Positions 8,092 to 16,792 of a stretch of DNA of 42,635 nucleotides are shown one piece after another. The notes under the pieces were generated by a model. It was given only the letters and a program-made list of their open reading frames with translations, had not been told where the DNA came from and ran no database searches. The stretch covers positions 1-42,635 of the forward strand of contig JADFRS010000012.1 of NCBI GenBank assembly GCA_022561145.1, read 5' to 3'. The stretch comes from Gemmatimonadota bacterium (GTDB lineage Bacteria; Gemmatimonadota; Gemmatimonadetes; Longimicrobiales; Gaopeijiaceae). The first letter of the stretch is position 1. Each line of letters begins with the position of its first letter. A program made the position numbers and the translations under genes.

Positions 8092-9318
8092 TCATGCCAG
8101 CGCCCCCTCATGGGCCATCTCACAGATGAGTAGGCGGCCTATGACCAGACGCTGGATTTCGTTTGTACCCTCACCGATCTCGCACACCTTGGCGTCCCGC
8201 ATCATTCGCTCGACGGGATAATCACTGGTGTAGCCCGCTCCTCCGAGGATCTGAATCGCCTTTTGCGTGGCCCTCATCGAGAGCTCGGAGCAAAAGAGCT
8301 TGGCCATCGCGGCCGCCTTGGAGAATGGCCTGCCCTGATCCTTGAGCAAGGCTGCGTGATACGTGAGGTGCCTTCCTGCTTCGATGTCGGTGGCCATATC
8401 GGCCAACCCGAACTGGACTGCCTGGAAGTCCCAGATTTTCTTTCCGAACTGCTGGCGCTCGTTGGCATACCGAAGCGCCGTATCGAACGCGCCCTCCGCT
8501 AGACCCAGGGATAGCGCAGCAATGCCGATGCGACCGGCATCGAGGGTCTGCATGAAGTTGCTGAAGCCTTCACCCTCCTCGCCCAATCGACTTTCCATCG
8601 GGACCAGAACGTCGTCCAGGAGTAGCTCCCTGGTGTCCGACGCCCTCCATCCCATTTTGTCTTCCTTCTTGCCGGCGCTGACCCCCTCTGCGAAATCCAG
8701 GCTGTCGTCGTGGCCGAATCCGAGGGAGTTGGCCTTTTCCATATCCACCGTGGGCTTGCACACGACGAAGCTGGTGATGCCGCGCGTGCCCGCGTCGGGG
8801 TCTGTCATGGCGGTGACCACGAAGATCTCCCCCACACCCGCGTGCGTGATGAAGATCTTGGATCCATTCAGGCGATATCCACCGTTCTCGCGAACGGCCC
8901 GGGTACGCGTCCCGCCAGCATCCGAGCCCGCCTGGGGCTCCGTAAGCCCGAACCCGCCCAGCACCTTGCCGCTGGCCAGGGGTGGTACATAGCGCTCCTT
9001 CTGCTCAGGCGTGCCGAACATCAGGATCGGCGACGTCCCAAGCGTGGTGTGGGCCGAAATGGTGATGGCATGGCTGGCGTCGTACTTCGCCACCTCCTCG
9101 ACGACCAGGATGTAGCTCAGGTAGTCGAGGCCCATGCCGCCGAGCTCTTTGGGAACCGGAACGCCGAGCAGGCCCATCTCGCCCATCGTCTTGACCGTCT
9201 CCCACGGAAACTCAGCACTCTCGTCGAGCTCCCGGGCAACGGGAACGATGGCCTCGCGCGCGAAATCGCGCACGCGCTTTACGAGGGCGACGTGTGCGTC
9301 GTTCAGGTAACGGTCCAT
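8092..9318 (-). CDS. Acyl-CoA dehydrogenase
   Basis: This 408-residue flavoprotein should oxidise an acyl-CoA to the trans-2-enoyl-CoA and pass electrons to electron transfer flavoprotein. Family features are clear: GLTEPQAGSDAGGTRTRA in the middle domain, KKEDKMGWRASDTREL, ERQQFGKKIWDFQAVQFGLADM, ILGGAGYTSDYPVERMMRDA, and the catalytic-base region IGEGTNEIQRLVI near the C-terminus. Compared with typical short-chain or isovaleryl-type enzymes, there are about 20 extra residues between FVVCKP and GKKEDK. The ATG at 9318 matches the family N-terminus, although the frame is open further upstream. It overlaps the recQ stop by 16 bases, so the two are probably co-transcribed. Chain-length preference cannot be decided from what is visible. 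Confidence 0.93.
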   Translation of the reverse strand: MDRYLNDAHVALVKRVRDFAREAIVPVARELDESAEFPWETVKTMGEMGLLGVPVPKELGGMGLDYLSYILVVEEVAKYDASHAITISAHTTLGTSPILMFGTPEQKERYVPPLASGKVLGGFGLTEPQAGSDAGGTRTRAVRENGGYRLNGSKIFITHAGVGEIFVVTAMTDPDAGTRGITSFVVCKPTVDMEKANSLGFGHDDSLDFAEGVSAGKKEDKMGWRASDTRELLLDDVLVPMESRLGEEGEGFSNFMQTLDAGRIGIAALSLGLAEGAFDTALRYANERQQFGKKIWDFQAVQFGLADMATDIEAGRHLTYHAALLKDQGRPFSKAAAMAKLFCSELSMRATQKAIQILGGAGYTSDYPVERMMRDAKVCEIGEGTNEIQRLVIGRLLICEMAHEGALA

Positions 9319-10838
9319 CCGGCCTTTTTTTGTCGTGGATACTCGGCGTGAGCCTCGAGACAGGTGTCGCAGGCGCCGCAACGCTTCGCACCGGTCTCGC
9401 CGAAATATGCGAGAAGCCGACCCCGCCTGCACCCTCCGCGTCCGGCATACGCCTGGACCGCCGCGAGCCCCTCCAAGGCGGCTCGGCGGAGCCGAAGGGC
9501 CGGAGCCAAATCCGGCGCGCCACGGCGAACGCCCAGGTCGAGGATAGAAGACCCTTCAGTGGGGGCCATGGTTCCCTCCGGCGCCACATCCCCATAGATC
9601 CGTATCGCGCCGGAGCGAGCCAGCGAGAGGATCGCGGCGCGTAATGTTTCCTCGTCGGTGACCGGCGATCTGCCGCGCTGCGTGACGCTCAAGAGAGTCG
9701 ATACCGGCACCTGCTTCCGTTCGCCTGCGCCGACCTCACATGTGAGGGCTCGGTGCACGCGCTCGAGCACTCGACGATCCGGACGCGAACGGTCGACGAA
9801 GGAGCGCAACAGGTGGGCGTCCCGCTTGCCGTGGAGCGCGATGCAGGCGGCGGGAGCCCCGTCGCGCCCGGCCCTTCCTGCCTCTTGATAGTACGACTCG
9901 ATCGTACCCGGAAGCTGGTAATGGATGACCGTACGCACGTCGGCCTTGTCCACACCCATGCCGAAGGCGCTCGTGGCCACCACCACGCGGATCTGTCCTG
10001 CCATGAATTCCCTCTGGACGCGACTCCTCTCATCGGGGACCAAGCCCGCGTGGTAGGCCGCGGTTTGGATGCCCAGCGCCGCGAGGCTTCGGCGCAGTGC
10101 GTCCGTGGTGCGGCGGGTAGGCGCGTAGACGATCGCCGGTCCCTCGCGCGTGCGAATCAGATTACGGATCCGACGCACCTTGGCCGTGTGATCCTCGGCG
10201 GGGACGACGTGCCACGAGAGGTTGGGCCGGTCGAAGCTCCCGACCACGCGTTCGGGCCGCCGGAGACCTATGGAGGTGGTGATGTCCTCGCGGACACGGG
10301 GCGTCGCGGTGGCAGTGAGCGCCATGACCGGCGCGTCCACCCAGTCCCTGACCAAGCCGATGCGCCGGTAGTGCGGACGAAAGTCGTGGCCCCATTCGCT
10401 GATGCAATGCGCTTCGTCCACGGCGATGAGGGAGATCCGGCAGCGGGCCAACGCCTCGCGAAAGGCCGATACGGCAAGGCGCTCGGGAGCCACTAGAACG
10501 AGTTGAAGGCGGCCGCGCGCGAGATCGTCCAGCACCCTATGCCGGGCTGGGGCGTCTTGCGATGAGTTGAGAAACGCCGCGCGGATGCCCGCCTCCTCGG
10601 CCCGACGTACCTGGTCCTCCATGAGCGAGATCAGCGGACTGAGGACGAGCGTCAGCCCCGGAAGGAGCAACGCTGGAATTTGGTAACAGACGCTCTTGCC
10701 GCCTCCCGTCGGGAGCACGCCCAACGCGTCACGGCCCTCGAGGGCGGCCCGGATGAGAGGTTCCTGCCCTGCGCGGAAGTCGGGGTAGCCGAAGCGTTCC
10801 GTGAGGAGGCGGCGGGCTTGGGCGATGTCGGGTGGCAT
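9303..10838 (-). CDS. RecQ-type ATP-dependent DNA helicase, short form
   Basis: This 511-residue 3'-5' DNA helicase of the RecQ family has motif 0 (FGYPDFRAGQEPLI, Q25), Walker A around K48 (TGGGKSVCYQ), the DEAH box at 141-144 in VDEAHCISEWGHDFRPHY, and helicase motifs V and VI (ATSAFGMGVDKADVR, QEAGRAGRDG). The C-terminus keeps a four-cysteine zinc module (GGC...KRCGACDTC), but there is no HRDC domain and the protein ends soon after, so it is a RecQ-short or RecS-like form. The ATG at 10838 is chosen because the preceding open frame has no family similarity. The gene is divergent from the DUF5916 gene across 115 bases. Its link to the overlapping acyl-CoA dehydrogenase gene appears to be only positional. 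Confidence 0.93.
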   Translation of the reverse strand: MPPDIAQARRLLTERFGYPDFRAGQEPLIRAALEGRDALGVLPTGGGKSVCYQIPALLLPGLTLVLSPLISLMEDQVRRAEEAGIRAAFLNSSQDAPARHRVLDDLARGRLQLVLVAPERLAVSAFREALARCRISLIAVDEAHCISEWGHDFRPHYRRIGLVRDWVDAPVMALTATATPRVREDITTSIGLRRPERVVGSFDRPNLSWHVVPAEDHTAKVRRIRNLIRTREGPAIVYAPTRRTTDALRRSLAALGIQTAAYHAGLVPDERSRVQREFMAGQIRVVVATSAFGMGVDKADVRTVIHYQLPGTIESYYQEAGRAGRDGAPAACIALHGKRDAHLLRSFVDRSRPDRRVLERVHRALTCEVGAGERKQVPVSTLLSVTQRGRSPVTDEETLRAAILSLARSGAIRIYGDVAPEGTMAPTEGSSILDLGVRRGAPDLAPALRLRRAALEGLAAVQAYAGRGGCRRGRLLAYFGETGAKRCGACDTCLEAHAEYPRQKKAGWTVT

Positions 10839-10953
10839 CGCACACGGTGCGGCGAGCCGAGGGGCGAGTCCATGGTGCCCTCGACCGCCTGTCACTCTTC
10901 CTCTAGAATTGCCGCATGAAATTCGACTCCTTCGTCCATGCTCCGAGGCCGTG

Positions 10954-13236
10954 ATGCACCCTCGTTCGGTTCGTTCCCATCCGTGGGCTCGCTCGGCGTC
11001 CCCATTCACGCTCCTGGCCATTCTCGTAACCGCGTCGGCTTTCGTGCGGCCCGACAGCCTCCACGCCCAGACCGGCGGTGGGGACTCGATGGTCGCGGCC
11101 AGCGAACGGCCACGCCCCAGTCTGACGGCCACAGAGGCCATCCAGCCCATTCAGCTCGACGGCCTACTCGACGATGCGATCTGGCGGACGGCCTCACCGG
11201 CCACGGGCTTCGTGCAGGCCGAGCCACGCGAGGGACAGCCGGCCAGCGAGCGCACCGAGGTCTGGGTGGCCTACGATGACGAGAACCTGTACGTGGCGGC
11301 GTACCTGCACGACTCCCAGCCGGACGCCCTCGTGGTGAACGACATCCGCAAGGACTTCGACCAGGAATCCCAGGATGTGTTCGCAGTCATCCTCGACACG
11401 TTCGCGGATCGCCGAAACGGGTACGTCTTCATGACCAACCCCGCGGGGGCGCGGGGCGACATGCAGGTGGCGAACGAGGGCAGGGAGATCAACGAGAACT
11501 GGGACGCGATCTGGTCGGTCGAGACGCGGCGGGTTGCCGACGGATGGACGGTGGAGATGGAGATCCCGTTCCGGGCGTTGCGGTTCGATCTCGAAACCAT
11601 CGACCGGTGGGGCGTGAATTTCAGCCGTCGCATCCGCAGGAACAACGAGATCGCATACTGGGCACCCGTGCCGCGGGCCTACGACCTCATGCGCCTGTCC
11701 CTCGCCGGAGATCTGCTCGCGTTGCCGTCCGCCACCGCGGGGCGCGACCTCAGGGTCAAGCCGTACGTGCTGGCGGGAACCGTGCGCGATACAGGGGCGG
11801 AGGGCTTCGACGGGCAACAAGAGTTCGGCGTGGACGTGAAGTACGGCCTCACACGAAGCCTCACGCTGGACATCACCGCCAATCCCGACTTCGCGCAGGT
11901 GGAGCAGGACGAACAGCAGGTGAACCTCACCCAGTTTTCACTCTTCTTCCCGGAGAAACGGGAATTCTTTCTCGAGAACTCGGGGCTGTTCTTCGTGGGG
12001 GCCGGATCGCAGGGGCGGAATCGCAGATTCCGGCAGTTCCTGGCTCAAGGACAGGATCTGCTCGTGTTCTTCAGCCGCCAGATCGGGCTCGACAGCAACC
12101 GCCAGGCGGTACCCATCAAGGTGGGCGTTCGGCTTACCGGCAAGATCGCCGGACTGCAGGTGGGGGGCATTGCCATGCGCACCGACGATGTCGGGGACGT
12201 TCCGGGAAACGACTTCGGTGTGGTGCGGCTCCGAAAGAACATCGGGGCGTCGTCCGATGTCGGCGCGATCTTCCTGACACGTGACGCCGTCGACGCATCC
12301 GGCGACTTCAACCGCGTCTACGGGGTCGATGGGAATTTCCGGCTCCCGGCCGACATCGAGTGGAACAGCTATGTGATTCAAAGCGAGACTCCAGGCGTCG
12401 ACGACGGACAGTACGCGTTCCGCACCTCGTTGAACCGCGAGGGCAACTTCCACCATTTCACGATTGGAGTACTCCAGATCGGCGAGGGCTTCGCCGACGA
12501 TCTCGGATTCCTGCGACGCACCGGCGTGCGAAAGTGGACTCTGGAATGGGGGTTGAGGCCGCGGCCGGAGGGCCTCCGTACGAAGGGCATCCGGGAACTG
12601 CACCCGCACATCCGCTGGAATTATTTCGAGGATCTGGACGGCCGCAAGCTCGCCAAGAATTTCCACAGCGGGTTCTCCCTCTTCTTCAACAACGGCGGCT
12701 TCGTCGAACTGTCGGTCAATCCAGCGTTCCAGCGCATCGCCGAGGAGTTCCAGATCGACGAGCGCATCGCGCCCATTCCAGCGGGCTCTTATGGGTGGAC
12801 GGATTGGCGTCTCACGGTCTCCACTGACAACAGCCGTGCGGTATCGCTCTTCGGGTCGTTTACGACAGGAGGGTTGTGGAGCGGTACGCAGAAGACCGTC
12901 AACAGCACGGTCACGATCAAGCCGACGTACAAATTTCGGGCGTCCCTGGGGCTACAGCGTACCGCCGCTCAGCTCGACACTCCGGACGCCGACTTCACGA
13001 CATCCTTTTGGACGATGCGCGCGAACTACTCGTTTAACCGGAACATGTTCGTGGATGCGCTCGTCCAGTACGATGCGGCGCAGGACCTGTTCAACTCCAA
13101 TGTGCGCTTCAAACTGATCCATCACGCCCTGAGTGACCTGTTCATCGTCTGGAACGAGCAGCGGTTCTTCACGGGCGAAAATATCCGAGCGGGTCGAAGC
13201 TTCCAGGTGAAGGTCACTCAGATGGTCGCCTTCTGA
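10954..13236 (+). CDS. DUF5916 protein with CBM9-like N-terminal domain
   Basis: This 760-residue protein begins with a signal peptide (hydrophobic core about 18-30, cut near LHAQ). Residues 50-230 look like the carbohydrate-binding family 9-like domain that precedes DUF5916, with IQLDGLLDDAIWRTA, VWVAYDDENLYVAAYLHD and GWTVEMEIPFRALRF. The remaining 500 residues are rich in alternating beta strands, contain PDFAQVEQDEQQVNLTQFSL and FFPEKREFFLENSG, and end in phenylalanine (QMVAF), which suggests an outer-membrane beta barrel. The family is common in Bacteroidota and Gemmatimonadota, and its function is not established. The ATG at 10954 has GAGG 5 bases upstream. The gene is followed after 18 bases by the second DUF3311-SSS pair, so a shared transcript is likely. 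Confidence 0.88.
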   Translation: MHPRSVRSHPWARSASPFTLLAILVTASAFVRPDSLHAQTGGGDSMVAASERPRPSLTATEAIQPIQLDGLLDDAIWRTASPATGFVQAEPREGQPASERTEVWVAYDDENLYVAAYLHDSQPDALVVNDIRKDFDQESQDVFAVILDTFADRRNGYVFMTNPAGARGDMQVANEGREINENWDAIWSVETRRVADGWTVEMEIPFRALRFDLETIDRWGVNFSRRIRRNNEIAYWAPVPRAYDLMRLSLAGDLLALPSATAGRDLRVKPYVLAGTVRDTGAEGFDGQQEFGVDVKYGLTRSLTLDITANPDFAQVEQDEQQVNLTQFSLFFPEKREFFLENSGLFFVGAGSQGRNRRFRQFLAQGQDLLVFFSRQIGLDSNRQAVPIKVGVRLTGKIAGLQVGGIAMRTDDVGDVPGNDFGVVRLRKNIGASSDVGAIFLTRDAVDASGDFNRVYGVDGNFRLPADIEWNSYVIQSETPGVDDGQYAFRTSLNREGNFHHFTIGVLQIGEGFADDLGFLRRTGVRKWTLEWGLRPRPEGLRTKGIRELHPHIRWNYFEDLDGRKLAKNFHSGFSLFFNNGGFVELSVNPAFQRIAEEFQIDERIAPIPAGSYGWTDWRLTVSTDNSRAVSLFGSFTTGGLWSGTQKTVNSTVTIKPTYKFRASLGLQRTAAQLDTPDADFTTSFWTMRANYSFNRNMFVDALVQYDAAQDLFNSNVRFKLIHHALSDLFIVWNEQRFFTGENIRAGRSFQVKVTQMVAF

Positions 13237-13254
13237 GGCGGCCTCGTAGACCTG

Positions 13255-13506
13255 ATGCCCACGCACGATCCGCCACGCCCGTCCCCCCCCTCGCCACGAA
13301 CGTACCCTCGGTGGACCATCGCCCTGATCGCGATGGCGCTCATCCTGCACCTCAACTATTGGCTGTGGGATCATGATGGGATCGTGATGGGCCTGCCCGT
13401 CAACTTTCTCTACCATGTCCTGCTGTCCTTGCTGCTTTCGGGCGTGATGCTGCTGCTGGTCAGGAGAGCCTGGCCGGCCTATCTGGACGATGAAGGCCCG
13501 GAATGA
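13255..13506 (+). CDS. DUF3311-like small membrane protein, second symporter partner
   Basis: This 83-residue protein has a proline-rich N-terminus (PPRPSPPSPRTYPRW) followed by two hydrophobic helices (about 22-40 and 48-68) separated by a WLWDHDGIVMGLPVNF loop. Size, topology and position match the DUF3311-type partner at 1658. Its last codons overlap the symporter start by 4 bases (ATGA), indicating translational coupling. A run of eight cytosines at about 13284-13291 lies inside the coding region. The family assignment is by analogy and context. Confidence 0.65.
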   Translation: MPTHDPPRPSPPSPRTYPRWTIALIAMALILHLNYWLWDHDGIVMGLPVNFLYHVLLSLLLSGVMLLLVRRAWPAYLDDEGPE

Positions 13507-15158
13507 TCCTGACGGTCATCGTCCTCTATCTGGCGGTCGTGCTTTCGGTCGGGCTGCTTGCGCACCGCCGGTCGAGGGGCACGGGCGAGGACTTCTACGT
13601 GGCCAGCCGCAGCATAGGGCCGTTCATCCTCTTGATGACCCTGTTCGGGACGAACATGACAGCGTTCTCGATCCTGGGTGCCTCTGGGGAAGCGTATCGT
13701 GAGGGCGTTCTCGTGTACGCCCTGATGGGCTCGAGCTCGGCGTTGATCGTGCCACTCGTGTTCTACTTTGTGGGCACGCGGATGTGGTGGCTGGGCAAGC
13801 GGCACGGTTACCTGACACAGGTCCAGTTCTTCCGCGACCGTTACGGCTCCGAAGCGCTTGCGGTGGGATTGTTCGCCGTACTCGTGATCCTGCTTCTGCC
13901 GTACGTGCTCATCGGAGTGAAAGGCGGCGGCGACGCGCTTGCGGCCGTAACCGGTGGCCCAGGCGTCGGGCTGCCCTCATGGGTCGGAAGCCTTGCCGTG
14001 TGCTCGGTCATCTTCATCTACGTGACGTTCGGCGGGATGCGGAGCACGGCCTGGGTGAACACCTTCCAGACAACCGTGTTCATGGTCGTGGGTGCTGTGG
14101 CCTTCCTGGTCATCACACGGAGCTACGGGGGATTGGCCGAGGCCATGGAGCAGGTGCGCCGGAGCGTCCCACAGCTCGTCATGGTGGGGCAGGATCGCCA
14201 TACGCTCCTCACGATGGCCTCCTACCTTCTGGTGCCGCTGTCCGTTGGGGTCTTCCCCCACATCTTCAGCCATTGGCTCTCCGCGGACCACGCGAAGTCG
14301 TTCAAGACGACCATCGTGCTCTACCCACTCTGCATCGTCGTGGTCTGGGTCCCGAGCGTCGCCCTGGGGGTGATCGGCAACATCGACCATCCGCAGCCGT
14401 TCGCCGGGCCGATCCTGGTCCAGCTGATCCTCGAGAACTCGGGCGGCGTGCTCGCTGGCCTGCTGGCCGCGGGCATCTTCGCTGCCATCATGTCCTCTCT
14501 GGACTCCCAGACACTCGCGGTGGGCACCATGTTCACCCAGGATATCGTGCGGCCCTACGCGTTCGGGGGCGAGCTGCCGGAGCAGAAACAGGTGCTTTAC
14601 AGCAGGATCTTCATCGTGCTCTTTTTGGCCGCCGCGTTCGTGATCTCCCAGATCACCACACGGTCTATCTTCAGTCTGGGGGTGTGGTCGTTGAGCGGGT
14701 ACGCCGGACTCTTCCCCCTGGTGGTCGCCGCGCTCTACTGGCGTCGGAGCTCGGCCACGGGGGCGCTGGCCGCTCTGGTGACCACGGCCGTCCTCTGGAC
14801 CGTTCTCCTCGTCCGATCTCAGTCGGTGGAGGGAGTGTACACCATCGCCGGCAGCGGTGTGATGCCCGTAGTGCTGATCGTCGCGGGGTCGGTCACGGCG
14901 CTGGTCATTGGCTCGCTGGCGAGGCCGGCGCTGGACCCCGCGGCCGTTGAGCGGTTCTTCCCGCCGGCCGGTCGTAAGTCGCGGGAGATCGGTCTCAGGA
15001 TGGCGCTCGGCGCGCCCAAAGCCGGAATTTCCAAACTCGTGCTTGGACAAGGGCTACGACCGGCCGGCTGGGGCCTGGCGATGGGGTTCGTGCTCGCCTA
15101 CTTGCCGGCTCGGCGAGCCAGTCGCATTGATCCGGTGGCTGCATTGAGGGCGGAGTAG
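13503..15158 (+). CDS. Sodium:solute symporter with a permease-derived C-terminal tail
   Basis: Residues 1-488 form a normal SSS transporter with about 13 membrane helices. The Na2-site helix reads AGIFAAIMSSLDSQTLAVGT near residues 321-340, and SSS landmarks such as TFGGMRSTAWVNTFQTTVFM are present. The last 62 residues (from about 14970) do not belong to the family. They match the C-terminus of FtsX/MacB-type ABC permeases, especially the duplicated orphan permeases of Acidobacteriota and Gemmatimonadota, with KSREIGLRMALGAPK and LVLGQGLR, then YLPARRASRIDPVAALRAE. About 40 residues, including a membrane helix, that normally separate the two parts are missing at about residue 529. The symporter core should still fold. 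The tail looks like a recombination scar. The gene is ATGA-coupled to its DUF3311 partner. Confidence 0.88.
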   Translation: MILTVIVLYLAVVLSVGLLAHRRSRGTGEDFYVASRSIGPFILLMTLFGTNMTAFSILGASGEAYREGVLVYALMGSSSALIVPLVFYFVGTRMWWLGKRHGYLTQVQFFRDRYGSEALAVGLFAVLVILLLPYVLIGVKGGGDALAAVTGGPGVGLPSWVGSLAVCSVIFIYVTFGGMRSTAWVNTFQTTVFMVVGAVAFLVITRSYGGLAEAMEQVRRSVPQLVMVGQDRHTLLTMASYLLVPLSVGVFPHIFSHWLSADHAKSFKTTIVLYPLCIVVVWVPSVALGVIGNIDHPQPFAGPILVQLILENSGGVLAGLLAAGIFAAIMSSLDSQTLAVGTMFTQDIVRPYAFGGELPEQKQVLYSRIFIVLFLAAAFVISQITTRSIFSLGVWSLSGYAGLFPLVVAALYWRRSSATGALAALVTTAVLWTVLLVRSQSVEGVYTIAGSGVMPVVLIVAGSVTALVIGSLARPALDPAAVERFFPPAGRKSREIGLRMALGAPKAGISKLVLGQGLRPAGWGLAMGFVLAYLPARRASRIDPVAALRAE

Positions 15159-15181
15159 AGGCGGCTGCGTCGACCCCCTCT

Positions 15182-16789
15182 CTACCTGATCCTCCTGAGC
15201 CCCCACCTCGCCACGTCGCCGAACGCCTCCGCGTCGTCTCTAATGGCCTCCTCCATCATCTCGGGCGCCTGTGGCCAGCCCCCCAGCGCCAGGAGCCTGA
15301 GGGCGGCCTCGCGCACCGCACGAACCGACTCCTCTCCCCCGCCGGTTCGATCCAGCTCCCGCCGTAGCGCCCCCGATGGACCTCGCCGGTAGACGTCGAC
15401 GAGTTCCGCCGGGTCGATCCCCTGGAGGGAGACCGCCGGCTCGCCCGTCGAGCAGCGCTGGAGCAGCAGTTCGTCCAGGTCCGAGAGACTCGTTGCCGGA
15501 AGGGCCTGCGCCACGACGACGCCATCCGCGAACATTCTTGTCTGGACCGAGGCGCAGGCGTTGGAGTCGCGCTGCGATGGGCAGGGCCGCAGGTGCTCCG
15601 TTGGGTGGACGCCCGGAAGCAGTTTGGTCAGCACCGACCGCATACCCCAATGGGCTCTGAAGATCTGCCCTTCGGTCAGGAACCGTCGTACGCTGCTCGA
15701 CGAGTGCATGACGTTGGTCCGATCGAAGCCGTCGAGCCCGTCGATGTGCCTGAGGCCGAGCGTGTGCCCAATCTCGTGGGAGAGAAGATCCCGGTCCGCC
15801 CGGCTCGCCATCGCCACGAAGTCGCCTCCGACGGGGCAGGTGACACCACGGTCGGTGCCGCCGTCCACGATGTTGACGTAGTAGAAGTTCAGGCGGCCGG
15901 CTTGGTAGCCGATGTTGCTCTCGGCGGCGACGCGCTTGGAGCAGTTGAAATCGAGAATGTCAGGCGCTTCGGGATCTGCAGTCGCGTCGATGATCTCTAC
16001 GTCGTCCAGGGCGAGACCGAGGCCTTCGAGCGCATACACTCCTCGCGTGTAGGCGAGGTCCGTCTGAATCCTCACCGTCGTCTCCTCCAATGGCGCCCGC
16101 AGAACCCAGAACGTCATGGGTACCGAGATCGGGTCGGCGAACTCGGTGCTCAAGGCGTCGTCGCCGTCGGTCCACGGGTCGAGGATGAGCCGGGGGGTGA
16201 GGTTGGGGCCCATGATCGCAAGCTCGGAGCGGACTCCTCCGGCGGTCGCGCGGAAGTCTCCGATCACGACGGGCGACGTCCCGGCGAGCACTTGGAAATC
16301 ATCCACGTGCCCGAACGGCGACCTACCCGAGGCGAGGAGCCCGAAGGGCTGCCCGTCATGGTTCGTGATCGTCAATGCGTCGCGGGGCTCCATGGGTGAG
16401 GCCGTCGCCGTCACGATGAGCGTTTCCGAGAAGTCCTCCACTGAGATCCGAAGCCGTTGCGCACCCTCGGCCGGACCCAACCGCCACTCCGCACGTACGG
16501 TCCCGATGCCATCCGTGACGGATGTGGATGGTTCGACCGATCCGAAGCCAGGATCCGGGTGGAAAGTCACGATGACACCCGCGAGGGGGCGCCCGTTCTG
16601 ATCCAGCACCCCGACCTCCACGAGCTCCGGGAGATTCGCCCCGGCGAGCCCTACCTGGCCGTCGCCCCGAACGATATCGACCATGGTGGGCGTCCGGGTC
16701 TCCGGGGACTCAGGAACGAACAGGTCGGCGCCCCCGCAAGCCTGGAGGAGAAGGACGCCCGACAGAAGAATCAGGAGGCGCGTACTCAC
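15182..16789 (-). CDS. Lipoprotein with Ig-like domain and metzincin-like zinc protease motif
   Basis: This 535-residue protein has a lipoprotein signal (lipobox LLQAC, C18) and is probably membrane-anchored outside the cytoplasm. Residues 40-130 resemble a bacterial Ig-like domain (VEVGVLDQNGRPLAGVIVTF). Residues 330-365 carry the zinc-protease signature HExxHxxGxxH as H338-E-I-G-H342-T-L-G-L-R-H348, and a Met-turn candidate follows (TNVMHSSSS, M361). This pattern defines metzincins, so peptidase activity is likely. The C-terminal 100 residues are helical and HEAT-like (AVREAALRLLALGGWPQAP), with no obvious family. Several cysteines could form disulfides. The gene converges on the symporter gene with 23 bases between. 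I do not recognise a named family, and the substrate is unknown. Confidence 0.72.
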   Translation of the reverse strand: MSTRLLILLSGVLLLQACGGADLFVPESPETRTPTMVDIVRGDGQVGLAGANLPELVEVGVLDQNGRPLAGVIVTFHPDPGFGSVEPSTSVTDGIGTVRAEWRLGPAEGAQRLRISVEDFSETLIVTATASPMEPRDALTITNHDGQPFGLLASGRSPFGHVDDFQVLAGTSPVVIGDFRATAGGVRSELAIMGPNLTPRLILDPWTDGDDALSTEFADPISVPMTFWVLRAPLEETTVRIQTDLAYTRGVYALEGLGLALDDVEIIDATADPEAPDILDFNCSKRVAAESNIGYQAGRLNFYYVNIVDGGTDRGVTCPVGGDFVAMASRADRDLLSHEIGHTLGLRHIDGLDGFDRTNVMHSSSSVRRFLTEGQIFRAHWGMRSVLTKLLPGVHPTEHLRPCPSQRDSNACASVQTRMFADGVVVAQALPATSLSDLDELLLQRCSTGEPAVSLQGIDPAELVDVYRRGPSGALRRELDRTGGGEESVRAVREAALRLLALGGWPQAPEMMEEAIRDDAEAFGDVARWGLRRIR

Positions 16790-16792
16790 AGA

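Noticed and set aside
9303-11150. Long N-terminal extension (about 104 residues) of the RecQ protein
   Set aside because: The extension overlaps the divergent DUF5916 gene start, has low-complexity arginine-rich composition and no conserved features; the ATG at 10838 fits the family.
13284-13291. C8 tract in the second DUF3311-like gene as a phase-variable switch
   Set aside because: The gene is intact and a single sequence cannot show variation; mentioned only as a side note to the G9 tract.
15155-15185. GTAGAG...CTCTAC inverted repeat between the second symporter and the lipoprotein gene as a terminator
   Set aside because: Only 6 bp with a 19-base loop and no T-run; it includes stop codons of both genes and is weak.
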